NCBI RefSeq assembly: GCF_018691265.1
Contig: NW_024881278.1
Span: forward strand, 10,168,001 to 10,232,000
Source: Tyto alba
Taxonomy: Eukaryota > Chordata > Aves > Strigiformes > Tytonidae
DNA: 64,000 nucleotides
Direction: 5' to 3'
In this document: positions 24,847 through 35,779 of the stretch, in pieces
Numbering within the stretch: position 1 is the first letter of the stretch
How the letters are laid out: each line of letters starts with the position of its first letter
Notes under the pieces: generated by a model
Seen by the model: only the letters and a program-made list of their open reading frames with translations
Told to the model about the DNA's origin: nothing
Databases searched by the model: none
Made by a program: the position numbers and the translations under genes

Positions 24847-24898
24847 AATGAACAGAAAATTAATGACTCCCTAATGAACAGAAAATTAATGACTCCCT
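24847..24898 (+). repeat. Perfect 26-bp tandem duplication
   Basis: A 26-bp unit beginning AATGAACAGAAAATTAATGA and ending CTCCCT is present twice, head to tail, with no mismatch (24847-24872 and 24873-24898). Perfect identity in otherwise decayed sequence points to a recent duplication or an assembly artefact. Confidence 0.97.
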
Positions 24899-25693
24899 TC
24901 AAAATTTGTGATTCTTCCTACAAGATATAGGCTCTCTTTGAAATATAATCCTGGAATACTTCAGTTCGTTCAGATTTGTCTGATTTTCTTGACTCAGCTA
25001 ACTTTTAAGGCTTGATATATGGAAAACAAATTGGGCTGTTGTTATGGTTGCTTACCTCCTTCTGGCAGTTGCAATGGTTAGCTGCCCTTATGATTCATAA
25101 TGTTTTCCCATCTGCTGCTTTCTTCTGTTCAAGATGCTGTGCATTTTTAATCTTTAAATTGTTAGGTCTGCGTTATTTTGAGGATACATAGCTCCCTCAG
25201 AGAGTCTCCTAAAGACAGGACTCTCCTACTGCCATTTCTTCCAGATGGAGATTGCCATTCAGTGAAAACAAGTGTCTATAGTGCATATACACTAAAATTC
25301 TTTTTCAAGAGGAAAATTTACTTTCTATTTCCAGTACTGATCCATTCCTGTCTTCGAGAAGTGTATTTGCAGAGTGGACAGTGTATCTTTCACTGGCTTG
25401 ATTAGTTACCTTTAACACTTGCTTAAAATAATAACCTGGCATCAAAACTGCAAGTACTGGAAGCAAATATGGTACCCAGGCAAAATCAAATATTCATGTC
25501 ATTTATTCAGTCCATTCTTGAAAGTAGCTACAGGTCTTAAATCCTTCTGAGCACCCTAAAAATAGTCTAAATCATTTAAAGAATATCTGATGTACAAAGA
25601 GAAGAAAATGTTCTTCTATTATAATTACACAAATTTTTAAAATCTTGTCTGTAAATATTCCTTTATCTGTAAGATTTCTACCATTTCATCTAG

Positions 25694-25698
25694 CACAG
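25694..25698 (+). repeat. Left 5-bp target site duplication of outer LTR
   Basis: CACAG directly precedes the TGTCATGG terminus and is repeated exactly at 27247-27251. A 5-bp duplication is typical of ERVL-type integration. Confidence 0.8.
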
Positions 25699-26099
25699 TG
25701 TCATGGTTTGAGACCATAGGGCAACTGAGCACCATGCAGCTGTTCACTCACCCCTTCCCCCTATCAGGAATGGGAAGCAGAAAATGAAGCACAATGGCTC
25801 AGGAATCCAGATAAGGACAGGGAGGGGTGCTCACCCATTACAGCATGGGCAAAAGACAGACTTGTTAGGGGAAGAAAACATCACTTTAATTCAAATGCGA
25901 ACAAAACCAACACTTAACAGACAAGGTAGGACAGCGAGAAGTGCCACCACACCTAAAAACACCTCCCACCACCCCTTTCTTCTACCTGGGCTCAGCTCTG
26001 CTCCTGATCTCTACCTCCCCCCCCCCCCCCCGCAGAGGCGCAAGGGGCAGTGGATGGGGTTTACAATCAGTTCTCACCACTCCTTCCTTCTCGGGAGGT

Positions 26100-26105
26100 G
26101 GGGTG
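26100..26105 (+). repeat. Left 6-bp target site duplication of nested LTR
   Basis: GGGGTG here pairs with GGAGTG at 26630-26635, five of six bases matching. A 6-bp duplication is typical of ERVK-like elements. Removing the insertion restores continuity with the outer LTR's expected wording. Confidence 0.6.
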
Positions 26106-26629
26106 TGTAGCAGGATGACTTGGGAAGAACTGGGAGTGCTGTACAGCTAGTGAATGATGAGGACATCTTGACCCTGGTCAGCCAGAAGCCTTGGGAGCAG
26201 CAAACAGGAATGTAGAAAACAAGATAAGGATACTGAGCTTTGTCTGAAGAAAACATGCAAGGCTATGGTTAATGGAAAACATCTGTCCGTTTCTTAAACT
26301 GGAAAGTTTTCTGCCTTGAGCTAAAAGTATATAGGACATTGTGTTTGTGCTTGTAAAATTTAATTAACCAATAGGCTTAGGGTAGCAGTAACTAACTTGT
26401 AGCCAATAAGTTTTCTGGTATATTATGGACAGAGGGTAATGACTAATCAAATGTTGACAAGTATTGTTAGAGACTGTATAATTGTAGAAGAATTCTTGAC
26501 AATAAGCAATTTTGGCAACGACTTCGGTAATAACTTCAGCCACGACTTCGACTTCAGCTTTGTTTTCAACTCTGAATTCTCCACCTCTTACTTACACCCA
26601 TCCGGAGTCCCGTCTCTCAATCACCGTCA
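26106..26629 (+). mobile_element. ERVK-like solo LTR nested in the ERVL-like LTR
   Basis: Starts TGTAGCAGGATGAC and ends CAATCACCGTCA, 524 bp, with TG...CA ends and flanking 6-bp duplications with one mismatch. It differs in composition from the GC-rich outer LTR (AT-rich middle). On the plus strand it shows two CCAAT boxes (26368-26372, 26403-26407), a TATA-like GGTATATTATGG (about 26417-26428) and an AATAAG polyadenylation-like signal (about 26499-26504) before a C/T-rich U5-like tail. This layout supports plus orientation. The family assignment to ERVK rests mainly on duplication length and general layout. No internal coding sequence remains. Confidence 0.6.
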
Positions 26630-26635
26630 GGAGTG
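26630..26635 (+). repeat. Right 6-bp target site duplication of nested LTR
   Basis: GGAGTG, one mismatch from GGGGTG at 26100-26105. Confidence 0.6.
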
Positions 26636-27246
26636 AACACTGCACATTCCTCCCCTGCTCCACGGGGCTCCCCTCTCACTGGACACAGTCCTTCATGAAC
26701 CTTCTCCACAGTGAGTCATCCCCACAGGATGCAGCCATTCCCATGCTGATCCGGTGTGGGTCACCCCCGCGTGTTGAAGTCCTCCCAGCACCGAACTACA
26801 ACAGTAGGGGCTGCTTCTCCCCTTTGAGTCCTGGATTATTTTAAGTGTAGGTGCCTGTCCTGGAGTGGCCTGCTCCACAGGCTTCAGGTCAGCCTCTACT
26901 CCACCGTGGACCTCCATGGGTGGCAGGGTGGGCAGCTCTGCCATCTCACCACAGGATACAGGGGTGTTTCTGCTCAAGCACACCTCCCTCACTTCTTCCT
27001 CATCCCCTTCCTTCCTTCTTTAGGTGTTTGTACTCCTGGCTCCTCCTCACAAGTCCCAACTCCCTGTCAGGTTCCCCTTCTTAAATATGTTATCAGAAAG
27101 GCGCAGCCACCGTCACTAATTGTCTCGGCCCTGGCCAGAGGCGGATCTGACTTGGAGCCAGGGGAGCTTCGAGAAGCTTCTCACAGGGGCCACCCTTGTA
27201 GCCCCCTCTCCCGCTACTAAAAACCCTGACACACAAATCCAGCACA

Positions 27247-27251
27247 CACAG
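27247..27251 (+). repeat. Right 5-bp target site duplication of outer LTR
   Basis: CACAG, identical to 25694-25698. Confidence 0.8.
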
Positions 27252-29484
27252 AAATGCTGAAAAAGCTGTTTCTCTATAACTCTATTCAGTTAACAATTAA
27301 GAAAATGACAGGTGAATCTACTTCCTTCATTCAGGAATGAAGGCTTGCATAAATAAAATAAATATATACACAGAGACATACACACATACTCCCAAGGAAT
27401 TACAACAGTCTTTCCTGCCTTGGCAGGAAATTACCTTAAATCACGTACACAAGGCTTCAGAGCACCTTCATGGGTGAATGGCAGCACATAATTTAATTCA
27501 GGGGAAAAAAGAAAAGCTGCAAATCCAGTTCACTTCTTGACTAAATAGTTAATACTGGAAATTAACCATGCTACCATAGGCTTGTGACTAAAATCTGCTA
27601 CTAGGTTTATTTGATTGCTCTACCTACACACAGACACGAGTTTGTTCGGCTGAGCTATGATCTCATTTTCGTGCTAGTTTTGCTGAGATCAGAATTTATT
27701 TAATCATGGAATCATTTATGGTTATGTGATTTAGTACAGTCAGCACTGTAGTGTTTTTCTCCTATGAGAGCCAACAGGTAACAATAATAAAGAACCTAGG
27801 CATCTTAGAAAGTCCAGCACCTTGAGATGCAGCTTTAGTGGCCAAAGGCTTTGCGGTATGAGTTGGATGTGTCTTTTTAACTAATGACTTGAACTGTGGT
27901 AGTGGTGGATGCCCATTCACTATGTAGCATATGCACACAAAGTGTACAGCAGATTCCCTGTAGCAGGTTGCCTGAAGGGCCCAGAGGGATTTGGGATGCA
28001 ACAGAGTTGGGTTGTCCCTGACCAACCATCATGAGCTTCTGTGGCTGCATCATATTAACGCAGATGAGGGAGTGTAACTCCCAGCCACTAGTAGTAACTT
28101 ACAGAAACCATCACCATTCATTGTAGCATCCCTTCTGAAAATGTCTTCAACAGCTTTCATAAGCTTGAATAATTACTTTTACTGTTTATATTTTTGGTAT
28201 TTAAATTTTAATCAAGACTGTCAAGTGGATAGATTTGAGCTGTTTTTACATTTCATTCTGATAGGAAAGGCCTGAGGTGAGGGTTTTCTGTTCATATTTC
28301 ATTTTCTGTCAAGGGTCTAGAGACCATTCATTCAACAGCTAGATATGAGCAGAGGGATGTTCCAGCTCTTCTCTTAAAATATCTTTTCTTTCTTTACATT
28401 CTCATGGGACTTGGGACCACAGAAGAAAGAAAGGGGCAGGGTTTCTACTTCTAGTGCTGCTTTAGTCTAGTTTAACACACGCAACTTCCAGCCTCTGAAG
28501 TGCCTCAAGGAAGAGTTAAGGAAGATTTTGGGGCTCTTAGAATTATTTAAACAATCTTTGTATTATTTAATATGTTTTTCTATGGCTCAAGAAATGCATG
28601 ATCTGGGCAAATTCTGCCACTCTGAAAGTTTAAATCTATGTCACGTGTCAAGAGTATAAAAAGCTTTTAAATATGTGCATAGGTTTGCTGTTTTTTAAAA
28701 ATATTGTCACAAAGTAACAATTTAATCTTCATAGTCAAGCCATGCATGAAATCTGAATGTGTCCCTACCTGATGCCCTACTTATACTGCAAAATGGATGT
28801 TCAGTAAAAAGCATAGAAATATTTTGAGGATATTTTTCTATGAAAAAGAGGTCTGCAACCTCCTAATATGAACTCCTCCCTACAAGTTTCTGTCTGCTTC
28901 TAAAATATTTTCAGTGATCTTCCTGAGACTAATAGTAAATCAGAGTTGACAATCTACTTAAGAACTTAAGCTAAAATATTATTAGATTATTAGATGGCTG
29001 TCTATGTTTAAAAACTAATTAAGAAAAAGAAGAATTGCCTTTGAAGCTTCCTAGTTTGATGATTTGGAGCAGATCCTCAGCTCACTGTAATTCAATTGAT
29101 CTCAGTACAGCCAAAGATCTGCACTCTTTGATTCAATCAAATTTTTTGCCAACTCATTTCTTAACGTATGAAATTCTGCAGATTTTAAATAATGGCTGTA
29201 TCTTCTCCTGTCTATAATTTGAATAAGATGAAGAGCCTGTTTGCTTCCTTGGTAATGGAGTATTGGGTACACTGCACAGTGATAGCAAGCACCCTTTTAA
29301 AAACAGCTTCATTATGCTCCTTTCAGGTACTGGCAAGAGCTGGAGGTGAAATAGTGGGTGAGATGGATCATTAAGTTGAACAGATATGGCATTTCCTGTG
29401 TTTTCTGCGTTCTCAAGGATGACAAGATTTTAACCAAGGATAAACATTTAACACCTGCCTTGTTGAAATCTGTTTTATTTGTTT
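27252..29484. other. Unique AT-rich non-coding sequence between LTR and CR1
   Basis: No gene recognised. An 87-codon minus-strand ORF (27762-28025) and 60-codon ORFs near 29.0-29.4 kb show no domain. An exon-like stretch at about 29318-29357 (CAG acceptor, GTGAGA donor) is too short and poor to call. Confidence 0.65.
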
Positions 29485-29744
29485 AGGGGTTAGTGAAGAA
29501 GATACGTTTCCCAAAGGCTTTGGGAAAAGGTTATGCCAAGCTGATGAAGAGGGCTTTAAACTGGAGTTCCCAGGAGAGGGGAACCTCAATCTGTCCCACT
29601 CCTGACAGTGTCAGCAACAGATGCCCAGGGCCTAGAGAGGGGTCACAGGTCAGCAGGAGAGCACCTGAAGAGCAGCACAAAGGAGTTTCAGCCAGTAAGT
29701 CAGCTTCATCAGGGACGCAAATTAAATGCCCCAATGCAAACACA

Positions 29745-30600
29745 TGTAGCATGGAGAATAAAGAAGAGGAGCTAGAGATGTGCACACACCTGCAGGGCTG
29801 TGATCTTATTGGTGTCATGGAGATGTGGTGGGATGGCTTCTGTGACTGGAATGTTGGAATGGAAGGATACAGGCTCTTTAGGAAGGACAGGCAAGGGAGA
29901 TGAGGAGGGGGGTGTCACCCTCTATGTCAGTGACCAGCTGGAGTGCAGGGAGCTGTGCCTGGGGATGAATGAGGAGCTGTCAGAGATCTTATGGGTCAGG
30001 ATTAAAGGGAGGGCAGGGACAGGAGATACTATAGTGGGGGTCTGCTACAGGCAATCAGACCAGGAAGACCGAGTAGACGAGGCCCTCTGTGGACAGATAG
30101 GAGCAGCCTCACGTTCACAAGCCCTTGTCCTCATGGGGGACTTCAACCACCCCAATATCTGTTGGAGGGACAACACACAGGGCACAAGCAATCCAGGAGG
30201 TTCCTGGAATGCATTGATGAAAACTTCCTTCTCCAAGTGATAGAGGAGACAATGAGCAGAGGTGCTATGCTGGATCTTGTTTTCAACAAGGAGGGGTTGG
30301 TGGGGAGTGTGAAACTCAAGGGCAGCCTTGGATGCAGTGACCATGAAATGGTGGAGTTCAAGATCCTTAGGCCAGTGAGGATGGCACAGAGCAAGCTCAC
30401 TACACTGGGCTTCAGGAGAGCAGCCTTTGGACTCTTCAGGGATCTGCTTGGCAGAGTAGCATGGGATAAATCCCTGGAGGGAAGAGCAGCCCGAGAAAGC
30501 TGGATCATCTCCTCCAAGATCAGGAGAAATGCATCCCAACAAAGAAGTAGTCAGGTAAGAATGCCAGGAGGCCTGCATGGATGAACAAGAATCTCCTGGA
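29745..30600 (+). pseudogene. CR1 ORF2 endonuclease region, broken
   Basis: The translation starts near MENKEEELEM and shows the family's order. CDLIGVMEMWWD (the ITETWW-equivalent, with the catalytic Glu position retained as VMEMWW) is followed by GYRLFRKDRQG. After a TGA at 29901 the frame changes to GGVTLYVSDQ, VRIKGRAG, GVCYRQSDQ and LMGDFNHPNICW (GDFNH at 30136-30150). A further frame change leads to HKQSRRFLECIDENF, LDLVF and GCSDHEMVEF (SDHE at 30336-30347, the endonuclease catalytic His region). At least two frameshifts separate these blocks, so no intact enzyme can be made. Confidence 0.92.
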
Positions 30601-31000
30601 CAAGCTCAGACATAAAAAGGAAGCCTTCAGATGGTGGAAGCAAGGACAAGTATCCTGGGAGGAATACACAGAAGCTGTCTGAGAAGCCAGGGATCGGGTC
30701 AGGAAAGTCAAAGCCCTGATAAAATTATCTGGCCAAGGACTTCAAGGGCGATAAGAAAGGCTTCTACAGGTATGTCGGTGATAAAAGAAAGACTAGGGTC
30801 AATGTGGGCCCTCTCTGGAAGGAAACAGGAGAGTTGGTTACCTGGTATACAGAGAAGGCTGAGATACTCAACTTTTTTGCCTCAGTCTTCACCAGCAAGG
30901 GCTCCAGCCACACTGCCCAAGACGCAGAAGGCAAAGGCAGAAACTGGGAGGATTAAGAACTGCCCACTGTAGGAGAAGATCTGGTTTGAAACCATCTAAG
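30600..31000 (+). pseudogene. CR1 ORF2 linker between endonuclease and RT, broken
   Basis: The linker region reads in pieces: [24 protein letters not shown] Lys-rich sequence near 30580-30650, then [20 protein letters not shown] near 30750-30810, and [16 protein letters not shown] near 30870-30915. The pieces are spread over different frames with stops between them. The order matches ORF2 of the family, and no extra domain is inserted. Confidence 0.8.
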
Positions 31001-31790
31001 GAACCTGAAGGTGCACAAGTCCATGGGACCTGATGGGATTCATCCACGGGTGCCGAGGGAACTCGCAGATGGAGTGGTAAGCCATATTTGAGAGATCATG
31101 GCAATCCAGTGAAGTTGCCACTGACTTGAAAAGGGGAAACATAACTCTAATTTTTAAAAAGGGAAAAAAGGAAGACCTGGGGAACTACAGGGCAGTCAGT
31201 CTCACCTCTGTGCCAAGCAAGATCATGGAGCAGATCCTCCTGGAAACTATGCTAGGGCACAAGGAAAATAAAGAGGTAATCAGTGACAGCCAACATGGCT
31301 ACACTAAGGGCAAATTGTGCCTGACAAATTCGGTGGCCTTCTATGATAAGGATAGAGCATCGGTGGATATGGGAAGAACAAGAGACATCATCTATGTGGG
31401 TTTGTGCAAAGCATTTGTCACTGTACCTCATGACATCTTTGTTGGAATTGTTTGGTTGGTTGCACTGAAAGAGTTGTGGTCAATGTCTCCATGTCCAAGT
31501 GGAGGACAGTGACGAGTGGCATTCCTGAGGGGTCAGTGTTGGAACCGGAGTTGTTTAACACCTTTGGTGGTGACATGGACAGTGGGACCGAGTGCACCCT
31601 CAGCAAGTTTGCTGATGACACCCAGCTCTGTGGTGAGGTCGACACAGTGGAAGGAAGTTATGGCATCCAGAGGGACCTGGACAGGCTTGAGAGGTGGGCC
31701 TGTGCAAACCTTGTGAAGTTCAACAAGGTCAAGTGCAAGGCCTTTGAGTCAGGGCAATCACAAGCACAAACACAGGCTGGGCAATAAGTG
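31000..31790 (+). pseudogene. CR1 ORF2 reverse transcriptase, broken
   Basis: Recognisable RT blocks in order are KSMGPDGIHPRV (about 31015-31055), [20 protein letters not shown] (about 31160-31215), [16 protein letters not shown] (31282-31329), [16 protein letters not shown] (the D-x-x-KAFD block, with both Asp replaced by Gly or Val), then [17 protein letters not shown] and the FADD catalytic motif at 31608-31619. Between [11 protein letters not shown] and VTSGIPEGS about 60 bp expected in the family is missing and the frame changes near 31445-31452. The loss of the first catalytic Asp together with the frameshift shows the copy is dead. Confidence 0.92.
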
Positions 31791-32439
31791 GATTGAGAGC
31801 AGTCTGGTGGAGAAGGTCTTGAGGGTGTTGGTTGATGAGAAGCTCAACATGACCTGGCAACGTGTACTCACAGCTCAGAAAGCCAGCCATATCCTGGGCT
31901 GCATCAAAAGAAGCATGACCTGCAGGCTGAGGGAGGTGATTCTCTCTCTCTACTCTGCTCTCATGAGACCCCGCCTGGAGTATTGCATTCAGCTCTAGGG
32001 CCCCCAACATAAGAAGGACACAGACCTGCTTGAGTGGGTCCAGAGGAGGCCACGAAGATGATCAGGGTGCTGGAGCACCTCCCTTATGAGGACAGGCTGA
32101 GACAGTTGGGGTTATTAATCCTGGAGAAGGCTTCAGGGAGTCTTTATAGCAGCCTTCCAGTACTTAACGGGGGCCCATAAGAAAGCTGGAGAGAGACATT
32201 TTACAAGAGCCTATAGTGATAGGACAAGGGGTAATGGCTTTAAATTGAAAGAATGTAGATTTAGATTAGATATAGGGAAGAAATTATTTACTGTGAGGTT
32301 GATGAGACCCTGGAACAGGTTGCATAGAGAAGCTGTGGCTGCCCCCTCCCTGGAAGTGTTCAATGTTGGACGGGGCTTTGAGCAACCTGGTCTAGTGGAA
32401 GGCATTCCTGTCTGTGGCAGCGGGGTAGGAACTAGGTGA
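31791..32439 (+). pseudogene. CR1 ORF2 C-terminal region, broken
   Basis: An 84-codon frame ending at 31998 carries IESSLVEKVLRVLVDEKLNM, ILGCIKRSMTC, REVILSLYSALMRPRLEYCI, which is conserved in CR1 ORF2 after the FADD domain. It stops at LQL-TAG. The continuation (PYEDRLRQLGLLI-like) shifts frame, and a last frame (32245-32439) reads FRLDIGKKLFTVRLM and RPWNRLHREAVAAPSLEVF. The short 3' UTR follows. Confidence 0.88.
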
Positions 32440-33979
32440 TCTTTAAGGTCCCTTCCAACCCAAAACATTATATGATTCTATGAAAAGTCTATAGTATGGA
32501 TGCGTAACATGATGATGGATTTATATTTAGCTCACAGTTTGTAGCAGACAGTTCATCAAGGAGCAGAACTCAGAGTCTTTGATTACTTTGTAATAATAAA
32601 GAAGTATATCTGTTGCTTCTAGTTTTCACAGGGTTTGTCATTTTAGAGGGGAAGAAGCTGTTTAGGATATTTTGCCCAGGAATATGAAAACATCTTCTAT
32701 TTATTTTTACTTAAGGATTGGGGACCTGAAAACAGCAAAGATAGATGTAATATATGAATAGGTAAGTGTGTGACAAATAAAAATGCTCATGTGCTTACAT
32801 TTTTTTAAAAAATTGGATATATACAACATATTTGAGGCAACATTTAATTAGATGAATTACTGGAAGAAAGTGTTTTACTTTGGTATTTGGAAGAAATTGT
32901 AACTGAAGGATAAATTAAATTCTGGCATCTAATAAGGAGAGAATTGCCTAAAAACCATTGAATGTCAGGGGAAATAAGGTACCTAACTCCATTAGACCCT
33001 TTCATAAATCTGTACAGTCACCTATAATAACTTTAAAAGCTTAAATATTCTTTGCAAATTTGGGTTCCAGACTGCAGCTCAAAAAAATACCCCAACTGGG
33101 GGTAGCCCCATAGCACAAATTTAAAGTGAGTTCTTCAGGACAGTGATTTTTTTAGTTATGTGCTTTCCATTTCCCAGTCTTAAGAAGAACCTGTGAAAAT
33201 TATTTCAGTATGAAAATCTTTTATTTTCATGTCTGAAAGCTTTGTGCGCTTTGGTGAACTAGTGCTAATGAAACATGCATAAGGAAACAGAGATGGTTTG
33301 ACTTTTCCCCTCTAATGTTGTTTTGGAGTGTCCTTACAAAACTCATTGCTCTAGCTGCGGTCTCTTTTCTGCAGGAAGAAGCTCACTATAAAATGAGAAA
33401 GCAGAAACAGGAATCTGTTGATGGATTAAACTATAAATACAAGTGATAGCAACACTTTTAACAAAAAGCCCATTAACTACCCTTTAAATCTAATCTTGGC
33501 CCTTGTAGAGTCAGGAATTCAGAGAGAAGAGTATTCAGAGCTAGAGGGAACACAAGAAACAACACAGCTGTGACAGAGCCCTGCTGTGAGTGTGACTGGG
33601 AGGCAAAGAGCCCACCAGCACCCGGGCCGGCCGAGCCCCAGAGAGGAGAGCATTCCTCTGCCTGCCCACGGAAGGGGCACATGCACCACCAAGGGTCTCT
33701 CCAATGACTTCTGCAGAAAAACTGCAGTGTTGATGTCAAAAGCAGATTTTTTAGATGCATGTGGATTTGAATTTCTTACATAACATGCCCATGGTCTATG
33801 TTTTCTAAAGGACTCTGAAAGAAAAGCATGCGTCTTTCTTGGGTTTCCAATGATGTTCACATCCCTCTGGGCTGTTTGAAGTGCTTGATTGAGATCATAT
33901 GGTGTGCTCACAGAAGTGGTATATTTATTTAGCAGTGTGCATGCTGGTCTGTATAAATATATGCAAAAATATCTCAAAT

Positions 33980-33993
33980 TATATATATATATA
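33980..33993. repeat. (AT)n microsatellite
   Basis: Seven AT units, followed by AAAATT. Confidence 0.9.
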
Positions 33994-35750
33994 AAATTAG
34001 ACCACTCTATTTTCCCAAGGACAGATGCCTCATTTTGACACATTATGCTGAGGTACCTCTGTTGTGACATGGTGTTAGCCTTCTTGTCACTGTTGCTTAT
34101 CATCTTTTGCATTCAGTCCGCCTTCCAGCTAAGCTGGAAGGAAGCACTCAGTTTGTGGTACCATATAGCCTAGATGTTTGTGGGATGACATTTTATATGT
34201 GCTACTTTATTTTCAAATTTCCTGGAAGTTGTTTCATCTTCTGAATTTCACTCTATTTCATCCTCTCTATTCTGTCAGATAAAATGCATTGAATATATGT
34301 ATGTTTGTGATCACATGTTAATATTTTGTAAAGGATGTTGTTTCCCTGTCCTTTGAAACATTTCAGTGTTTCATATCACCCATTTTCAGCTGTCCTCTGT
34401 GGCTGTGTAATGAACAGAAAGGAAAAAAAAAAAATAAAGTCCCATGTCTCAGGTTTTGTTAATGCTTCCAAAGGAGCAATGATAAAATGAAGGTTTGCAT
34501 ATGACCTGGTTTTGACAGGTGGCAGCATATCACCTGCAAGCTCATTGTGTTTCCCATCTGGCATGAAGTGGTAATGACAGTCTATAAATAAGTGTTAAAC
34601 TATTTTTGCTTTAACAGGTTATTTGTTTTCCATTTCACTAAAGGTTACTTGAGTGCTGATGGTTGCCTGATGAGAAGAGTTTGCAGCGGTGGTGCTGATA
34701 GATGTCCTTTAGCAGGAGGCGCGTAGCTCTGAATACATTACGTGGATGTACGCAGACATTTACTGTGAGGTTCAGAAGGGGGAACTACGGCTCCTCAGAA
34801 TGCAGAGAGCTCCTGGGACCACAGGCTCTGCTGACTCTGGTACTCTTGGTGGCCTTGTGCATAGATTTACACGGGCAGAAGTTTCTCGCCTTTTTCCCAG
34901 CTGCAACTCGAGCTTTCCCTGGAAGCCCGTTGGAGTGGTACAACATACTGTTGACAAAAGAGGCTGCGTGCTGCCCAGGAATCCATGCCACACTGCACAG
35001 TGCCTTTGCTTTGTCCAGCAGACCAGAGTCCTTATCAGGGGCTGGTGATACTCATACGTGCCTTAAGTCAGTCTTGCAGTAATGTTTTTTTTTGAGTACT
35101 TCGCAAGTGTTTCTGTTACAAAATAGAAACAATTCAGGAAAACTGCTAGCGAGATGAAATCATGTCTGGCCCCTAGAAGATTCTCCGGTGATTTCCATGT
35201 TGTGTCATACAGTAGCTAGTTACCACTAGGTAAGAATCATTCTCTTCACATACTCTTTTGGTGAAAGTGCTTGCATTTCCATGAAGTGACTTCTAGTTAA
35301 AGCTGCCTTTTAAGCTTTCTCAGTAATAAAGGGTCCAATCACCATCTTAGATGCCTTCAAAAACCCTAGATTCCACTGTTTCAAATGTTTCTGCAAACCT
35401 TTGCTTTCAATACAAGTGTCACTATGTGAATCCTTCATACCTAATTGAGATGTTATTTAAATGAGTTCCCACATCTCTTCATTCTATTTTAATTAAAATC
35501 AATAAATATATTGATTAAAAGACCATAATCCAATCTTTTTTTTTTTTTTAATATAAGACTGTGGATGAAGACTGTCTTTGTCACAATAATCTCTTTAGAA
35601 TAAATCATTCCTGTTGCGAATAAAGCCAGTTACTTGTCAATATCAAACTTGGAATTAGTTCTGATTGTGCATTGTAGGATATTTTTGTAATTATTTGATC
35701 AAAGGTCTCCTATTTCTGGATTGGCTTTATTACTGTGAAGTCGTAGAAGC

Positions 35751-35779
35751 TGTTTGTTTGTTTGTTTGTTTGTTTTTTT
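35751..35779 (+). repeat. (GTTT)n microsatellite
   Basis: Six TGTT/GTTT units followed by a short T run. Confidence 0.92.

Larger units (their letters stand above)
20949..25693. other. Unique AT-rich non-coding sequence
   Basis: No gene recognised. A 17-base A run lies at 24376-24392. ORFs are all under 85 codons. A possible weak MIR-like stretch near 22800-22840 was judged too poor to annotate. Confidence 0.65.
25699..27246 (-). mobile_element. ERVL-like solo LTR, interrupted by a nested LTR
   Basis: The plus strand runs from TGTCATGGTTTGAGACC to CCAGCACA, giving TG...CA ends with perfect CACAG duplications outside. I recognise the wording (GGCAACTGAGCACCATGCAGC near one end, and GGCCAGAGGCGGATCTGACTTGGAGCC, AGAAGCTTCTCACAGGGGCC, CTACTAAAAACC near the other) as a solo LTR family common in birds. 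Reading on the minus strand places an ATTAAA polyadenylation signal at 25885-25890, about 190 bp before the ACCATGACA end, which supports minus orientation. Minus the nested insertion it is about 1.0 kb. No gag, pol or env sequence is present, so it arose by LTR-LTR recombination. A 15-C run lies at 26017-26031 inside it. Confidence 0.8.
29485..32483 (+). mobile_element. CR1 non-LTR retrotransposon, 5'-truncated, 3.0 kb
   Basis: Chicken repeat 1 LINEs encode an ORF2 protein with an apurinic-like endonuclease and reverse transcriptase, and copy themselves by target-primed reverse transcription. This copy begins in the region before ORF2 (GGGCTTTAAACTGGAGTTCC is characteristic). It continues through endonuclease, RT and C-terminal segments and ends with CCCTTCCAACCCAAAACATT and ATTCTATGA at 32475-32483, the CR1 3' terminus, with no poly(A). 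A full CR1 is about 4.5 kb, so the 5' third is missing, as is usual. Frameshifts, stops and an internal deletion make it non-functional. The 5' edge is uncertain by some tens of bases. Confidence 0.95.

Noticed and set aside
26149..26637. AGTGAA at 26149-26154 and 26632-26637 as the nested LTR's target duplication
   Set aside because: It would force the element to end GTCAGG instead of CA. The GGGGTG/GGAGTG pair gives canonical TG...CA ends and rejoins the outer LTR sensibly.
30045..30578. 177-codon minus-strand ORF within the CR1
   Set aside because: It is the antisense shadow of the CR1 endonuclease coding sequence, which clearly reads on the plus strand.
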